From Lysobacterales bacterium (GTDB taxonomy: Bacteria; Pseudomonadota; Gammaproteobacteria; Xanthomonadales; SZUA-38): a DNA stretch of 36,292 nt. This document shows positions 16,982-26,088 of this stretch, one piece after another (positions within the stretch are counted from its first letter, which is position 1; each line of letters starts with the position of its first letter). The DNA lies in assembly GCA_028285525.1 (NCBI GenBank), contig JANQOZ010000084.1:1-36292 (forward strand), given 5' to 3'. The notes beneath the pieces were generated by a model. That model was not told the DNA's origin and did not search any database. It saw nothing but the letters and a program-made list of their open reading frames with translations. Made by a program: the position numbers and the translations under genes.

Positions 16982-18646
16982 TCACCGGCTCAGCAACCCG
17001 CAGAACACATCCGGCGCAAGCCGAACGAGCTGAATGCTGCCTGTCTCGCCGCTCGCGAGCTCAAACTCGAATACGGCTTCTGAACATGACATGAAGGCCA
17101 GCTTTCCGCTGCCCACGCTGACTGTCGAAATCGATGCCGGAGAGTCGAACTGCCCGCCCGTCGTTCGGCTGATCACGAGGTCCGACTCAACGCCGGCCGT
17201 GCTTCCCTGAGCCGTCATCCATTGCTGATCGACCGCGCCGATCTTTTCGTCGGACGCACCATCAAACGTAAACCAAGCCGCAAAGAGCACATCAGCGGCC
17301 GGCACAACATCAAACACCAGCCCCTGACCCGGAGTCGCCGGATCGAACCAGGCACCGCTCAATCCGGCATTCATCGAACTGAACGTCTTGGGAATCGGCG
17401 CATTGCCGATTGGGTTGCCACAAAGCGTGTCGGGTAATAGCCGGGTGAGCGCAATCTCTCCCGTCGGTCCATCATCGAATTGATAGGACAGAGTTGCCTC
17501 AGTGCAGCTGGCAAATCGCAGGCGCGCGCTGCCGACGACTTGGGTCTCCACGGGATCAGCTCCCAGGAACCGACCACCGTTCGTGCTGAGTATGTCCAAA
17601 TCTGCTTCGGCGCCACCATAGCCCCCCTGAAGCGTCAGCCAACGCTGCTCTTCACCGCCACTGTCCGACACAGACTGATCGAACGTAAACCATGCGGCAA
17701 ACAACGATCCGTCAGAGGGAATGGGTTCGATGAGCAGCCCCTGTCCAGGATTTTCCGGGTCGAACCAGGCGCCGGTTAAGCCGCCGTCAATCTCAAACGC
17801 CGCTTCCGGACGCACAAAACGTCTCATGAACTCGAGCGAGTTGAACCGCAGATCAATGCCAGCAGCGTTGTCGAAAATCGAGTGGCGGAAGCGGTGAACT
17901 TCGGTCGCCTCAACCACGCAGAGCCTGACCTCCGTTCCGCCACTACAGGCACTGTCTACCCGGCATGAATGCTGCGGCGCAAAGTCCTCGCTGGTAATAG
18001 GTCCCTGGCAGCCGTTCTGCTGACGCCAGAAATCCATCGTCTCATTCGCCCCCAGCGTCGTCTCGCCAAAGGAGTTGGTTCCGCCCTGAAAACCCACCAG
18101 TTGATCCGTCATGCCGCGAAAAACAATGAGCGGGACGGCTCTGGGCAGCCGACAACCGAGCTCAAATTCCGGTGCCAGCGGCGCCGCAATGGTGGCGGCT
18201 GCGGCGAACCGGTCCGGAGCCTCGCACAGGAGCCGATAGGCCATTTCACCGCCGTCAGAAAACCCCATGATATAGATACGATCCTGATCGATAGAGGTTT
18301 GCCGCGCGATCTCGTCGATCATCGCTAACACAAACCCCACGTCATCTCTGCCAACCGCGCCAATACCGGAGTTCCATCCAGCGCCCGAATGCGGGAATGC
18401 GGTTACGAGATCATGACTGTGGAACGCGGGGTTGAAGCCGAAGCGAGACCGGTATTCCGCAGTCGACCAGAGAATATAGTGCAGGTCCAGGACCAGCGGC
18501 AGTGCTCCGCCCCCACTGGTTGGCGGAATGTATAGGTCGTACAGGTGAGTCTGCCCATCATGCTCCAGCGTCAGCTCATACTGAAACTGACCCCAAACCA
18601 GGCCCGACCAGCTGAGACAGACGATCAGAAAAACGACTCTCCACAT
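16982..18646 (-). CDS. Secreted PHB-depolymerase-family esterase with two C-terminal GAWFDP/GQGL modules
   Basis: A 554-residue secreted protein. The ATG at 18646 has AAGGAG 8 bases upstream and a signal peptide ending VWGQ. Residues 22-280 are an LpqC/PHB-depolymerase-like alpha/beta hydrolase: LVLDLHYIL, then nucleophile Ser130 in MGFSDGGEMAYRL, Asp181 in FRGMTDQLVGF and a histidine in VHRFRHS. This clan includes feruloyl and acetylxylan esterases and PHB depolymerases; the true substrate is open. Residues 289-411 and 429-551 are two copies of one module, each starting GAWFDP(x)(x)PGQGL, continuing LFAAWFTFD, and holding two cysteines in matching places (381/409 and 521/549). The module probably binds substrate or cell surface. 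It is a single gene. Confidence 0.88.
   Translation of the reverse strand: MWRVVFLIVCLSWSGLVWGQFQYELTLEHDGQTHLYDLYIPPTSGGGALPLVLDLHYILWSTAEYRSRFGFNPAFHSHDLVTAFPHSGAGWNSGIGAVGRDDVGFVLAMIDEIARQTSIDQDRIYIMGFSDGGEMAYRLLCEAPDRFAAAATIAAPLAPEFELGCRLPRAVPLIVFRGMTDQLVGFQGGTNSFGETTLGANETMDFWRQQNGCQGPITSEDFAPQHSCRVDSACSGGTEVRLCVVEATEVHRFRHSIFDNAAGIDLRFNSLEFMRRFVRPEAAFEIDGGLTGAWFDPENPGQGLLIEPIPSDGSLFAAWFTFDQSVSDSGGEEQRWLTLQGGYGGAEADLDILSTNGGRFLGADPVETQVVGSARLRFASCTEATLSYQFDDGPTGEIALTRLLPDTLCGNPIGNAPIPKTFSSMNAGLSGAWFDPATPGQGLVFDVVPAADVLFAAWFTFDGASDEKIGAVDQQWMTAQGSTAGVESDLVISRTTGGQFDSPASISTVSVGSGKLAFMSCSEAVFEFELASGETGSIQLVRLAPDVFCGLLSR
16994..17782 (-). repeat. Tandem protein-module repeat inside the esterase gene
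   Basis: Two copies of about 123 codons encode the GAWFDP...PGQGL module: copy 1 at 17414-17782, copy 2 at 16994-17362. Shared blocks are GAWFDP, PGQGL, LFAAWFTFD, SCTEA or SCSEA, TGEIALTRL or TGSIQLVRL, and the closing LCG or FCG. The copies have clearly diverged in sequence while keeping length and cysteine positions. Confidence 0.8.
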
Positions 18647-19005
18647 TTTTTCGCTCCTTCAGAAGGTAATCCTCCGGAGCTACTAAAAGCGTCTGACGGA
18701 TCCTGAGTAACGAAAGGCTGACGAAAATGGTGCGAAATCCTTCTTTGAACGGGGTATCTGCGCAAAAAACTTCAGCCCGCGGAGTCAGTTAGACCGCTTT
18801 GGCCACGCCCGCCTGATTGAGCAGACAGCTGGCCTGGCAGTAGCGAGCGTCGCCCGCAGTTACTTGGAAAAAGGAAGACTTCGCCAGCTTTCCATGAGTT
18901 TCGTGGTTTTCTCGGAAGTTGTTCGCCGTGTTTTCGTTACCTCGCCGAGGGCCGTCGGTAGCTTCAGGTTTCGGCCGGGGTTGCCCGGCAACTTGGAGGA
19001 AGAAG
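18647..19005. other. Divergent intergenic region between the esterase and a secreted-protein gene
   Basis: About 360 bases without a supportable gene; both flanking genes start outward from it, so it should hold two promoters, but I cannot pick hexamers with confidence. Just before the plus-strand Shine-Dalgarno sequence is a small hairpin, GTTGC (18980-18984) with GCAAC (18988-18992), which could modulate ribosome access. Confidence 0.4.
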
Positions 19006-19695
19006 ATGTCCCAACTCAACCAAAACCGCTTGCACGCCTTTGCTCTTGGCCTGTGTCTTGGGCTCAGTACGCTGGTCTCCGGCCAGACCCATGCTGAGGA
19101 AAACAAGCGAATTTTCAACAACTGCGACGTCACCCCGGTGACAGATTTCTGGCACGGCGCCTTCACCGGAAGCGAAATGAGCGGCCGCGCGGGCCTTTGC
19201 ACGACGCGACGCGGATTGACGGGCAACATGCAGGTGACCGGCATGGTCCCTGGAAGCCCCTACACCGTCTGGTGGGTTTACATCGACAACCCAGCGGCGT
19301 GCGTCAATTTTCCGCTGACGCCCGACAACTCCGAGGTCCCAATCCCAGAACCGCTAGGCTACGCAACACCCTGTGGCTTGGCCGACTTCTTCACCCAGGA
19401 CGCGTCCGGCGAATTCCTCAATCCACTGGTGGTGTTCGGCAGAATGGACGGCATTCTCGCCAGGGACCGACGCACCAACAATTTCAAAGGGAGCTTTAAG
19501 GACTTCTATCCGAGCTCGGGCTCTCAGGTTTGGATGTTTGTCTTCGGCCATGGGCCGGCAAAACTCGAAGACAATCGCGAGCTGGCTCGGCAGCTACTCA
19601 CCCCGGAGGACCCGCTGTCCGGAATACCACACGTGGGTATCGAGGGCAGACCTTTTGGCTACCCTGCCGGTGTCGCGGTGTTTCGGGTTCCTTAA
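19006..19695 (+). CDS. Secreted protein of unknown function, four cysteines
   Basis: A 229-residue protein I do not recognise. The ATG at 19006 is chosen because GGAGGA lies 5 bases upstream and a signal peptide follows (MSQLNQNRLHAFALGLCLGL, cleavage probably after THA near residue 32); the longer frame to 18919 gives an arginine-rich non-signal start. The mature part has cysteines in NNCDV, GLCTT, AACVNF and TPCGL, suggesting two disulfides, and tryptophan- and glycine-rich segments (YTVWWVYIDNP, QVWMFVFGHGPA) consistent with a beta-sandwich. Its role is unknown. It ends before a strong hairpin and is convergent with the CadC-like regulator gene. Confidence 0.8.
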   Translation: MSQLNQNRLHAFALGLCLGLSTLVSGQTHAEENKRIFNNCDVTPVTDFWHGAFTGSEMSGRAGLCTTRRGLTGNMQVTGMVPGSPYTVWWVYIDNPAACVNFPLTPDNSEVPIPEPLGYATPCGLADFFTQDASGEFLNPLVVFGRMDGILARDRRTNNFKGSFKDFYPSSGSQVWMFVFGHGPAKLEDNRELARQLLTPEDPLSGIPHVGIEGRPFGYPAGVAVFRVP

Positions 19696-19709
19696 TGGAT
19701 TGCAGCGCG

Positions 19710-19731
19710 AGGGTGCGGTTTGACGCACCCT
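19710..19731. terminator. Hairpin between convergent genes
   Basis: AGGGTGCG (19710-19717) and CGCACCCT (19724-19731) form a perfect 8-bp stem with a GTTTGA loop, between the secreted-protein gene and the convergent regulator gene. The T-tract is weak on both strands. Position and symmetry suggest a shared terminator. Confidence 0.5.
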
Positions 19732-19764
19732 TGTCGCTGATTGGGGCCGTTCTCCTGGTAAGGG

Positions 19765-21642
19765 CTAAAGACCTCCGCCAGCCATCTCCTCGGACCACCT
19801 CTCAGACCATGCTGCGAGCAACCCAGACTCCTGGAGCGGATGCCAAGCTGGGTCTCGCACCACGCACTCCAGACAGACAAAGCCTTGGGTGCTGGCTAGC
19901 TCCAGCTGCTCGAGCGCCGTTGCTTCATCCTCCGCCAAGAGAAATAAGACCGCTTCGCGATAGGTCGTCTCACCGTCAGTCTGACCGCTTTGATTACGCT
20001 GTTCGACGATACCGCGGAGAATTTCAGCGGCACCTTCGTTGCGGCCCTCGATAATCGCGGTTAACGCGGCTGAAAACCGCGTGTATAGGTCCGAGGGTGC
20101 CGTTTGCTGATCGGCTTTTGTAATCGCCAACGCGCTGCTGGCGTTGCCGTTACGAAAGTGTGCGTACGCACGCTGGAAATTGAAGTACGGCGAATCAAAT
20201 ACCGGCTGGGTCTCGAGAAATCGCTGCCACTTGCCAACATATAAGAATACGTTGGGCGTTTCGCCCGTTTCAGCGATCAAGACCAGCGAATCCAGCGCCA
20301 GCGCTCTCTCCATCGCTCGCTCCGACTCCTCGAGACGTCCGGTGTAGTTCAGGAGATAGGAAACCGTTGCCCACAAAGCAGCGACATCCGGCGAGGATTG
20401 CGCCGCCTGCTGCGCAGTGGCGAGCGCTTCCCTTAGGTTTCCTTGTGCTGCAAGCACCGACGTCTTAACTTTGACTGCGCTGGGATAATCAGGACGCAGC
20501 GCAAGCACCTGCCCTGCAGCCACCATCGCGCTTTGCAAGGCCTCTTCGCCGAGACCACACGCCCAGGAGTCGACCCAGTGAGCCCAGGCCAACGCCATCC
20601 AGCCACGCATAAAATCGGGGGTGCGCTGCACCACCGGGCCCATCATCCGGGCGAGTTCCGGGTTACATCGCTCAAGTTCCAACTCCGACATCACCAACGC
20701 GTAGGTCTCAAAGTCGGCAACCTGGTCCGGAAACCCCGACTCGCTGGCGTTTCCCAGAAGATGGGTGGGCAGGCGAAGCATCGCGCGGTCGACAATCGCG
20801 TCGCGCACCGTAATGAACCGACGAGTGCTGGCAGAGTCGCCGTGTTTCGGTAACTCGTAGACGCCCATCGTGAAGCGTGACCGGTTCAAGGTATCCCACA
20901 ACCACAGGCGCACCTCGGGGCGCTCAGCGCCCGGGGTTTGCTTGACGTTGCCCGTCACGAGCCAGTCAATTCCCTGCCCTTGTGCCAGATCCATCGCCAA
21001 AGGCATGGAGCCCTCGTCGGTGGCAGCATCAAGTGACCGAGTTGAGAGACCTGAGAATTCGTCCAGCCGCAGTCGCAGCGACTCCGTCAGCAGCAGAGCG
21101 CTTCCGCTGATAGCGTCAGAGGACACCTGAAGATCGGCGACGGCGATTCGCTGTGAAATTGGTGATGCAGGCTGATCAAATTCGACCAGTGCGGCCGCCA
21201 GCGCGGCCGCGGCAACCAACACAGCGGCGAGCCCTCCCCATTTCCAAAGGGTTCCGCCGGAACCGGCGGACGGTTCAGCGCCTTGTTGAGTTTGAACGAT
21301 CGCCAAGGCGACTTCCGGCGTGAAGCGGTATCCGCGACGGGGGACAGTTTGAATGAGGCTTCGCGCGCTATCGTCCAGCGCCCGTCGAATCTCCACGATA
21401 CATTGGACCAGGGAGTCTTCCGTGATGACCGCCTGTTCACCCCATACGGCGTCCAAGAGCTCGGCTTTCGTAATCAGCGCACCGGGTTTGCTCAGGAAAT
21501 ACTCGAGCACCTCAATCGATTTGGGTCGCAGATCGATGGGAACGCCATCGCGCGACAGCAGTGCCGCGTCAGCGTCAAAAACGAACGCGTCAAAGACGAG
21601 ACGCTTGCGGTTCCGAGCCTGTTGATCGTCTAAATCAGTCAT
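19765..21642 (-). CDS. CadC-like membrane transcriptional regulator (winged helix, TM, TPR-type sensor)
   Basis: A 625-residue protein. Residues 14-112 are an OmpR/PhoB-type winged helix (IDLRPKSIEVLEYFL, then ITKAELLDAVWGE, ITEDSLVQCIVEIRRAL and TVPRRGYRFTPEV) for DNA binding in the cytoplasm. One TM segment follows at about 133-153 (GGLAAVLVAAAALAAALV). The periplasmic rest is a long helical region with TPR-like repeats (AAGQVLALRPDYPSAVKVK; ATVSYLLNYTGRLEESERAM), as in CadC/ToxR-type one-component regulators that sense outside conditions without a kinase. The target genes are not known; candidates are the divergent MscS-family gene and itself. Start at ATG 21642. Confidence 0.9.
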   Translation of the reverse strand: MTDLDDQQARNRKRLVFDAFVFDADAALLSRDGVPIDLRPKSIEVLEYFLSKPGALITKAELLDAVWGEQAVITEDSLVQCIVEIRRALDDSARSLIQTVPRRGYRFTPEVALAIVQTQQGAEPSAGSGGTLWKWGGLAAVLVAAAALAAALVEFDQPASPISQRIAVADLQVSSDAISGSALLLTESLRLRLDEFSGLSTRSLDAATDEGSMPLAMDLAQGQGIDWLVTGNVKQTPGAERPEVRLWLWDTLNRSRFTMGVYELPKHGDSASTRRFITVRDAIVDRAMLRLPTHLLGNASESGFPDQVADFETYALVMSELELERCNPELARMMGPVVQRTPDFMRGWMALAWAHWVDSWACGLGEEALQSAMVAAGQVLALRPDYPSAVKVKTSVLAAQGNLREALATAQQAAQSSPDVAALWATVSYLLNYTGRLEESERAMERALALDSLVLIAETGETPNVFLYVGKWQRFLETQPVFDSPYFNFQRAYAHFRNGNASSALAITKADQQTAPSDLYTRFSAALTAIIEGRNEGAAEILRGIVEQRNQSGQTDGETTYREAVLFLLAEDEATALEQLELASTQGFVCLECVVRDPAWHPLQESGLLAAWSERWSEEMAGGGL

Positions 21643-21853
21643 TGCTACCGCTTGGCGTCACTGCGGGTGCTATCTAGCGTCGAAACCTCGTTATTTTACT
21701 GTTACCCATCAGCAGAATTCGCGCAAGCAAAAAATCCTCAAATATCGAGGGGGCGACTGCCCCAGGTTCCCGTCAATCATCACAAACAGCACCACAAGCG
21801 GTTGCTACACTCGCGCCCGTTTTCCAAGCCTCGCTCGAGCGAAAAACATAATA

Positions 21854-23665
21854 ATGACCCAGAAAGAAAGATTGGGCGTACGCCTCGTTGGATCTCTGCT
21901 GCTGGCCATCTGCCTTGGGACAGGGAATGTCTACGCTCAGGAAACAGCAAACGGTCAGACCTTCGAGGAACGGGCAGCGGCGATTGACGCAGACATTCGG
22001 GCTTTTGTGCAGGACGCGCAGGAGTATGTCCGGCGCGCGGAGTCTGCTGAGGGCGACTTTCAGCGGCTTTTATGGCGACGATCCGAGGACTCGGGGCTGG
22101 AGGCCATCACCAGTTCACACGCGCTCGCCAGGCTGGTTATTGCGCAGGAGTCGAACGGGCTCGATTCAGGCGAGTGGCGTGCCCGGGCTACCGAACTGCT
22201 AACCGGCATGCAGCAAGGCGTGCAGGACTACCTGACGGGCGTTCTGGAGCGAAAAGACACGGACGCCGTTCCGGACAACCCCGATCCGGCCGCACTGGCC
22301 TCGCTCGAAGACCAGCAGGCGGAACTGTGGCGGCGCATTCTGCGGCTGCTCAGCGCCTCCCAGGATACCGCAACGCTTTCCGGCGAGTTTGGTATCGACA
22401 ACGAAGGTCAGCGCACCTTTACGCAGAGCGCACTCAGAGAGAGCGTACGGTTCCTTTCGCTGTCGCTCGAAGGCGCCACCGAGCAATTGGATCGCATCGA
22501 ACGACAGCTAGAGGTTCTGCCGAAAGACGCTGACCTCGCGGCGAAACAACGCCTGGTAGAAGAGCGGGTCAGACGACTCGCGCGCAACCTGACCGCTGCC
22601 AGCAACCTGCTCAAGAAGGTGGGGATGGACGACTCGCGTTACCGCCAGCAGCTCATCGAGGTCACCGGCACCGTCACCACCGATATTTTTAACTGGCGTG
22701 TCCTCAAGGGACTTCTGTCCGAGTGGCTTAGCGACCTCGGAACCTGGTCAAAGGAAAACCTGCCGCAGGCGGTGTTCAAAGGCCTGCTGTTTCTGCTGGT
22801 GCTGTGGATCGCCCTGGCGGCCTCGCGCGTGACCCGGCGCATCGTAGACGAAGGGCTGAAGCGGTCGAACTTCAAGATCTCCCGGCTGCTCCGAAACATG
22901 ATCATCTCCTCGGCGGGCGGGTTTGTGCTGTTGCTGGGCGTGCTCTTCGGCCTGGCCCAGCTGGGTATCTCCGTCGGACCGCTGCTCGCCGGCCTCGGCA
23001 TCGCCGGCTTTATTGTCGGGTTTGCGCTGCAGGACACGCTCGGCAACTTCGCCGCCGGACTGATGATCCTGCTCTACCGGCCCTACGACGTGGGGGACAT
23101 CGTCGAGACTGGGACGGTTTTCGGAAAAGTCAGCCACATGAGCCTGGTGAACACCACGATTCTGACCTTCGATAACCAGACCCTCGTGATGCCCAACAGC
23201 AAGATCTGGGGGGACGTTATCAAGAACGTCACAGCCCAGAGCAATCGACGCGTCGACATGGTTTTTGGCATCGGCTACGGCGATGACATCCCCAAGGCTG
23301 AAGCGCTGCTGACGGAAATCGTGACCCAGCACGAAAAAGTTCTGGCCGACCCAACGCCGGTCATCCGCCTGCACACGCTAAACGAATCCTCCGTCGATTT
23401 TATTGTGCGCCCCTGGGTTAGAACCGAAGACTACTGGGACGTCTACTGGGACGTGACGCGAGCGGTCAAGATCCGCTTCGACGAAGAGGGTGTTTCGATC
23501 CCTTTCCCGCAGCGGGACATCCACCTGTACCGCGGCGATCAGGAGCCGCTTGCAACGGTGCTATCAACCAGGGCAACGGAGCGCGATTCGACGCAACAGC
23601 CAGTGGGCTGGCAGGGGACAAAAGAAGCCGAGACCCCGGATGTCGACGACGGCGCGGCAACCTGA
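21854..23665 (+). CDS. MscS-family mechanosensitive channel with periplasmic N-terminal domain
   Basis: A 603-residue inner-membrane channel. A signal peptide (MTQKERLGVRLVGSLLLAIC, ending VYAQ) leads into a helical, charged periplasmic domain of about 260 residues. Two or three TM segments follow (VFKGLLFLLVLWIALAA; GGFVLLLGVLFGLAQLG), then the pore helix with the MscS signature GLGIAGFIVGFALQDTLGNF and AAGLMILLYRPYDVGDIVE. The beta domain (GTVFGKVSHMSLVNTTILT, FDNQTLVMPNSKIWG) and C-terminal alpha/beta domain (DMVFGIGYGDDI) are complete. It releases solutes under hypo-osmotic shock. It is larger than MscS (286 residues) and resembles the YnaI/YbdG-to-KefA mid-size forms. It is divergent from the CadC-like regulator gene. 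Confidence 0.93.
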   Translation: MTQKERLGVRLVGSLLLAICLGTGNVYAQETANGQTFEERAAAIDADIRAFVQDAQEYVRRAESAEGDFQRLLWRRSEDSGLEAITSSHALARLVIAQESNGLDSGEWRARATELLTGMQQGVQDYLTGVLERKDTDAVPDNPDPAALASLEDQQAELWRRILRLLSASQDTATLSGEFGIDNEGQRTFTQSALRESVRFLSLSLEGATEQLDRIERQLEVLPKDADLAAKQRLVEERVRRLARNLTAASNLLKKVGMDDSRYRQQLIEVTGTVTTDIFNWRVLKGLLSEWLSDLGTWSKENLPQAVFKGLLFLLVLWIALAASRVTRRIVDEGLKRSNFKISRLLRNMIISSAGGFVLLLGVLFGLAQLGISVGPLLAGLGIAGFIVGFALQDTLGNFAAGLMILLYRPYDVGDIVETGTVFGKVSHMSLVNTTILTFDNQTLVMPNSKIWGDVIKNVTAQSNRRVDMVFGIGYGDDIPKAEALLTEIVTQHEKVLADPTPVIRLHTLNESSVDFIVRPWVRTEDYWDVYWDVTRAVKIRFDEEGVSIPFPQRDIHLYRGDQEPLATVLSTRATERDSTQQPVGWQGTKEAETPDVDDGAAT

Positions 23666-23698
23666 AGGTCCAGCGCTTTCTCGAAACACGGCCGGGCT

Positions 23699-24583
23699 CT
23701 AGCTCCGCGAACGCTCCTGGACGTATTCCGCGATGGTGTCGAACACCAGCCGGATGCGCCGGCTCGTATGCAGCTCTCGATGGGTAACCAGCCAGACCGG
23801 CACGTCGAACGGCGGCAGCGATGGCAGCACCTGCTCCAGCGCCGGCCGCGATTCGGCAACGTCTTTGGTCATGACGCTGATGCCCAGCCCCTGGTCCATC
23901 AGTGACAGGATCACAATGCCGCTCGAGGTGTACACCTTGAAGTGCTCGGCCGTAACCGGCATACCCATGCTGTTCAAGATGCCCAGCATCGTGGCGGGGC
24001 TTTCGAACCCGATAAAGTCGTGATCCGCCAGGTCATCGAGCGTCTTCGGCCGCCCGCGACGGTCCAGGTATTCGCTGGACGCATAAAAGTGGGCGGTGGT
24101 GCCGCCGACACACTTGGCGATCAGGTCGCCCTGCTCCGGCCGTGCGTGCCGGATCGCAATGTCGGCCTCTCGTCGGATGAGATCGAGCGACTCGTTGGCC
24201 GCGATGATCTCCAGCTGGATGCCCGGGGCGCGCTCGCGAACGCGTTCCACAATCGGCGGCAGGTGCATCATCGCAAACCCCTCGGTGGTTGTGAGGCTCA
24301 CGTGGCCGTCGATTAACTCCGTGCGGCCCGTCGCGGCCAGAGACACCCGCGTCGCCGCCTCGCCCATCGCGCGCACGTGCTCCAGCAGCGCAAAACCGGT
24401 CTCGGTGAGATCCATGCTGCGGCGCCCGCGCTCAAACAGGGTTACGCCGAGATCCGTTTCCAGCCCCGCAACCTGCCGGCTCAGCGTTGGCTGAGTCAGA
24501 CCCAGGGCACGCGCCGCCGCGGACAGAGACCCCTCCTCCGCGGTCGCCAGAAAAGCGCGCACCTGGTTCCAGTCAAAGCTCAC
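23699..24583 (-). CDS. LysR-family transcriptional regulator
   Basis: A 294-residue LTTR from GTG 24583, chosen because AAAGGG and AGG precede it; an upstream GTG at 24598 would add five residues. The N-terminal helix-turn-helix reads FDWNQVRAFLATAEEGSLSA and ARALGLTQPTLSRQVAGLE. The effector domain contains HVSLTTTEGFAMMHLPPIV and the IRREADIAIRHARPEQGDL block typical of the group acting on quinone or aldehyde-type and other small effectors. It is divergent from two methyltransferase genes across about 105 AT-rich bases, the classic layout for an LTTR controlling its neighbour and itself. Confidence 0.93.
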   Translation of the reverse strand: MSFDWNQVRAFLATAEEGSLSAAARALGLTQPTLSRQVAGLETDLGVTLFERGRRSMDLTETGFALLEHVRAMGEAATRVSLAATGRTELIDGHVSLTTTEGFAMMHLPPIVERVRERAPGIQLEIIAANESLDLIRREADIAIRHARPEQGDLIAKCVGGTTAHFYASSEYLDRRGRPKTLDDLADHDFIGFESPATMLGILNSMGMPVTAEHFKVYTSSGIVILSLMDQGLGISVMTKDVAESRPALEQVLPSLPPFDVPVWLVTHRELHTSRRIRLVFDTIAEYVQERSRS

Positions 24584-24598
24584 CGCCTGCCCTTTCAC

Positions 24599-24688
24599 AA
24601 TTTATGCATACCAAATATAGAATTTTCGGGAATTTATGTTTTGTATTTGCATAGCTAGCATGACATCTCGTTTGAGAGGAACCAAGTC
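24599..24688. promoter_or_regulatory. Divergent lysR/methyltransferase promoter region
   Basis: This short AT-rich region carries an imperfect inverted repeat whose outer arms are TATGCA (24603-24608) and TGCATA (24648-24653), each followed inward by an A/T-rich block that is roughly mirrored (ACCAAATA against TTTTGTATT). LTTR regulators typically bind such interrupted dyads. The Shine-Dalgarno AGAGGAA for the plus-strand gene lies at its right end. Confidence 0.5.
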
Positions 24689-25438
24689 ATGCAGTCCACG
24701 AATGCGCCGCTAATTCCGGTCTTTACCCGCTGGTTCGGGTCCTGGCAGATTCGGGTAGAGCGGCGCCCCCTACATCCGGAAGCGCTGGCCGAAGCCTACG
24801 ACCGCGCCGCACCTCGCTGGACGCGGCTCACCGACAGGCTCGGCTACGGCCGGTCCTATGAGCGACTGTTTGAGGGGCTCATCAGGAGGCAGACGCTCGG
24901 GGCCGACGCGGCGCTACTGCGGGTGCTCGATTGCGGCGTGGGAACAGGATCTTTCTCGCTGGCGCTGGCTCGCGCCTGGCGCAAACCCATGGCGCTGACC
25001 GCTGTGGACCTTTCGCCGGCCATGCTCGCCGCCGCCGAGGCGCGTATTCGCGCGGCCGGCCTGCATGCCCGGCTGCTTGAGGCGTGCGTATGCGCGCTGC
25101 CGTTTGCTGACGCGAGTTTCGATCTGGTCGTGGCGGCACACGTGCTGGAGCACCTGCCCGATCCGGTTGAGGCGCTCGCCGAAATCCGTCGCGTGCTGCG
25201 ACCGGGTGGCCAGGTGGTGGCATGTATCACCCGCCACTCGTGGCTGGGTGCTTACATCCAGGCGAAGTGGCGCACGCACCGGCTGACGCGCGAGCAGGCC
25301 GATCGCTGGCTTTGCCAGGCGGGCCTTGAACCGGCGCCTGTGCAGGAACCGCTCACCGGACTTTCCGGCCTGACGAGCCTCGTGGCCGTCGGGCACCACC
25401 AACAGGCTGGCGCGGCCGGCCCGGAGTTATTGTTTTGA
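24689..25438 (+). CDS. Class I SAM-dependent methyltransferase (first of an overlapping pair)
   Basis: A 249-residue Rossmann-type methyltransferase. Motif I is VLDCGVGTGSFSLALA; the acidic residue at the end of strand 2 is in LTAVDLSPAMLAAAEARI; motif IV is FDLVVAAHVLEHLPDPVEAL; the post-motif is RRVLRPGGQVVACI. The pattern is that of Methyltransf_11/UbiE-like small-molecule enzymes; the acceptor is unknown. The ATG at 24689 is preceded by AGAGGAA. Its stop overlaps the TTG start of a second methyltransferase, so the two are translated in tandem, and it faces the LysR gene. Confidence 0.88.
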   Translation: MQSTNAPLIPVFTRWFGSWQIRVERRPLHPEALAEAYDRAAPRWTRLTDRLGYGRSYERLFEGLIRRQTLGADAALLRVLDCGVGTGSFSLALARAWRKPMALTAVDLSPAMLAAAEARIRAAGLHARLLEACVCALPFADASFDLVVAAHVLEHLPDPVEALAEIRRVLRPGGQVVACITRHSWLGAYIQAKWRTHRLTREQADRWLCQAGLEPAPVQEPLTGLSGLTSLVAVGHHQQAGAAGPELLF

Positions 25439-26079
25439 GTACGCTCACCATGCACCAACCCCACGCGGACGCACGCTTCTGGAATCGCATTGCGGCGCGC
25501 TATGCCCGCAAGGCGGTACCGGATCAGGCCGCTTACGAAACCAAGCTCAGGAAAACCAACGGCTACCTGAACATCGCCGACCGGGTGCTGGAGATCGGCT
25601 GCGGTACGGGCAGCACCGCGTTGCATCATGCTTCCCGCGTTGCCTCGGTGCTCGGCACCGATATCTCGCCCAGGATGATCGACATCGCCCGCGAGAAAGC
25701 GCAGGTCCAGGGTGCTGACAACGTAACCTTTGAGGTGTCCAGTGTCGAAGCGTTGGAAGCCGGTTCGACACGTTACGACGTCATCATGGCGCACAGCATC
25801 CTGCACCTGGTGGAAGACGTCCCGGCGACGCTGGCGCGGCTTCACGGTTTGCTGAAGCCCGGTGGACTGCTCATCTCCAACACGCAGTGCATCGGCGACA
25901 GCGCCCGGTGGCTCGGGTGGGTGGCACCGCTGGGTCGACGCCTTGGCGTTTTGCCGCGAGTGAACGTCTTCAAAGAAGCGACGTTTTTCGCGTGGATCGA
26001 AGCCGCCGACTTCGCCGTCGAAGAGGTTTGGCAACCCAAGCCGAAAGCCAGCCACTACGTGGTGGCCCGCTCGATCTAG
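25435..26079 (+). CDS. Class I SAM-dependent methyltransferase (second of the pair)
   Basis: A 214-residue methyltransferase with motif I VLEIGCGTGSTALHHA, LGTDISPRMIDIAREKA at strand 2 and YDVIMAHSILHLVEDVPATL at motif IV, then LLKPGGLLISNTQC. It resembles Methyltransf_25/11-type enzymes and differs from its neighbour throughout, so this is not a recent duplication. The TTG at 25435 overlaps the previous stop (TTGA) with GGAG 9 bases upstream; an in-frame ATG at 25450 is the alternative. A 12-bp stem terminator follows, ending the unit. Confidence 0.87.
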   Translation: MSTLTMHQPHADARFWNRIAARYARKAVPDQAAYETKLRKTNGYLNIADRVLEIGCGTGSTALHHASRVASVLGTDISPRMIDIAREKAQVQGADNVTFEVSSVEALEAGSTRYDVIMAHSILHLVEDVPATLARLHGLLKPGGLLISNTQCIGDSARWLGWVAPLGRRLGVLPRVNVFKEATFFAWIEAADFAVEEVWQPKPKASHYVVARSI

Positions 26080-26088
26080 GCCACGCCC

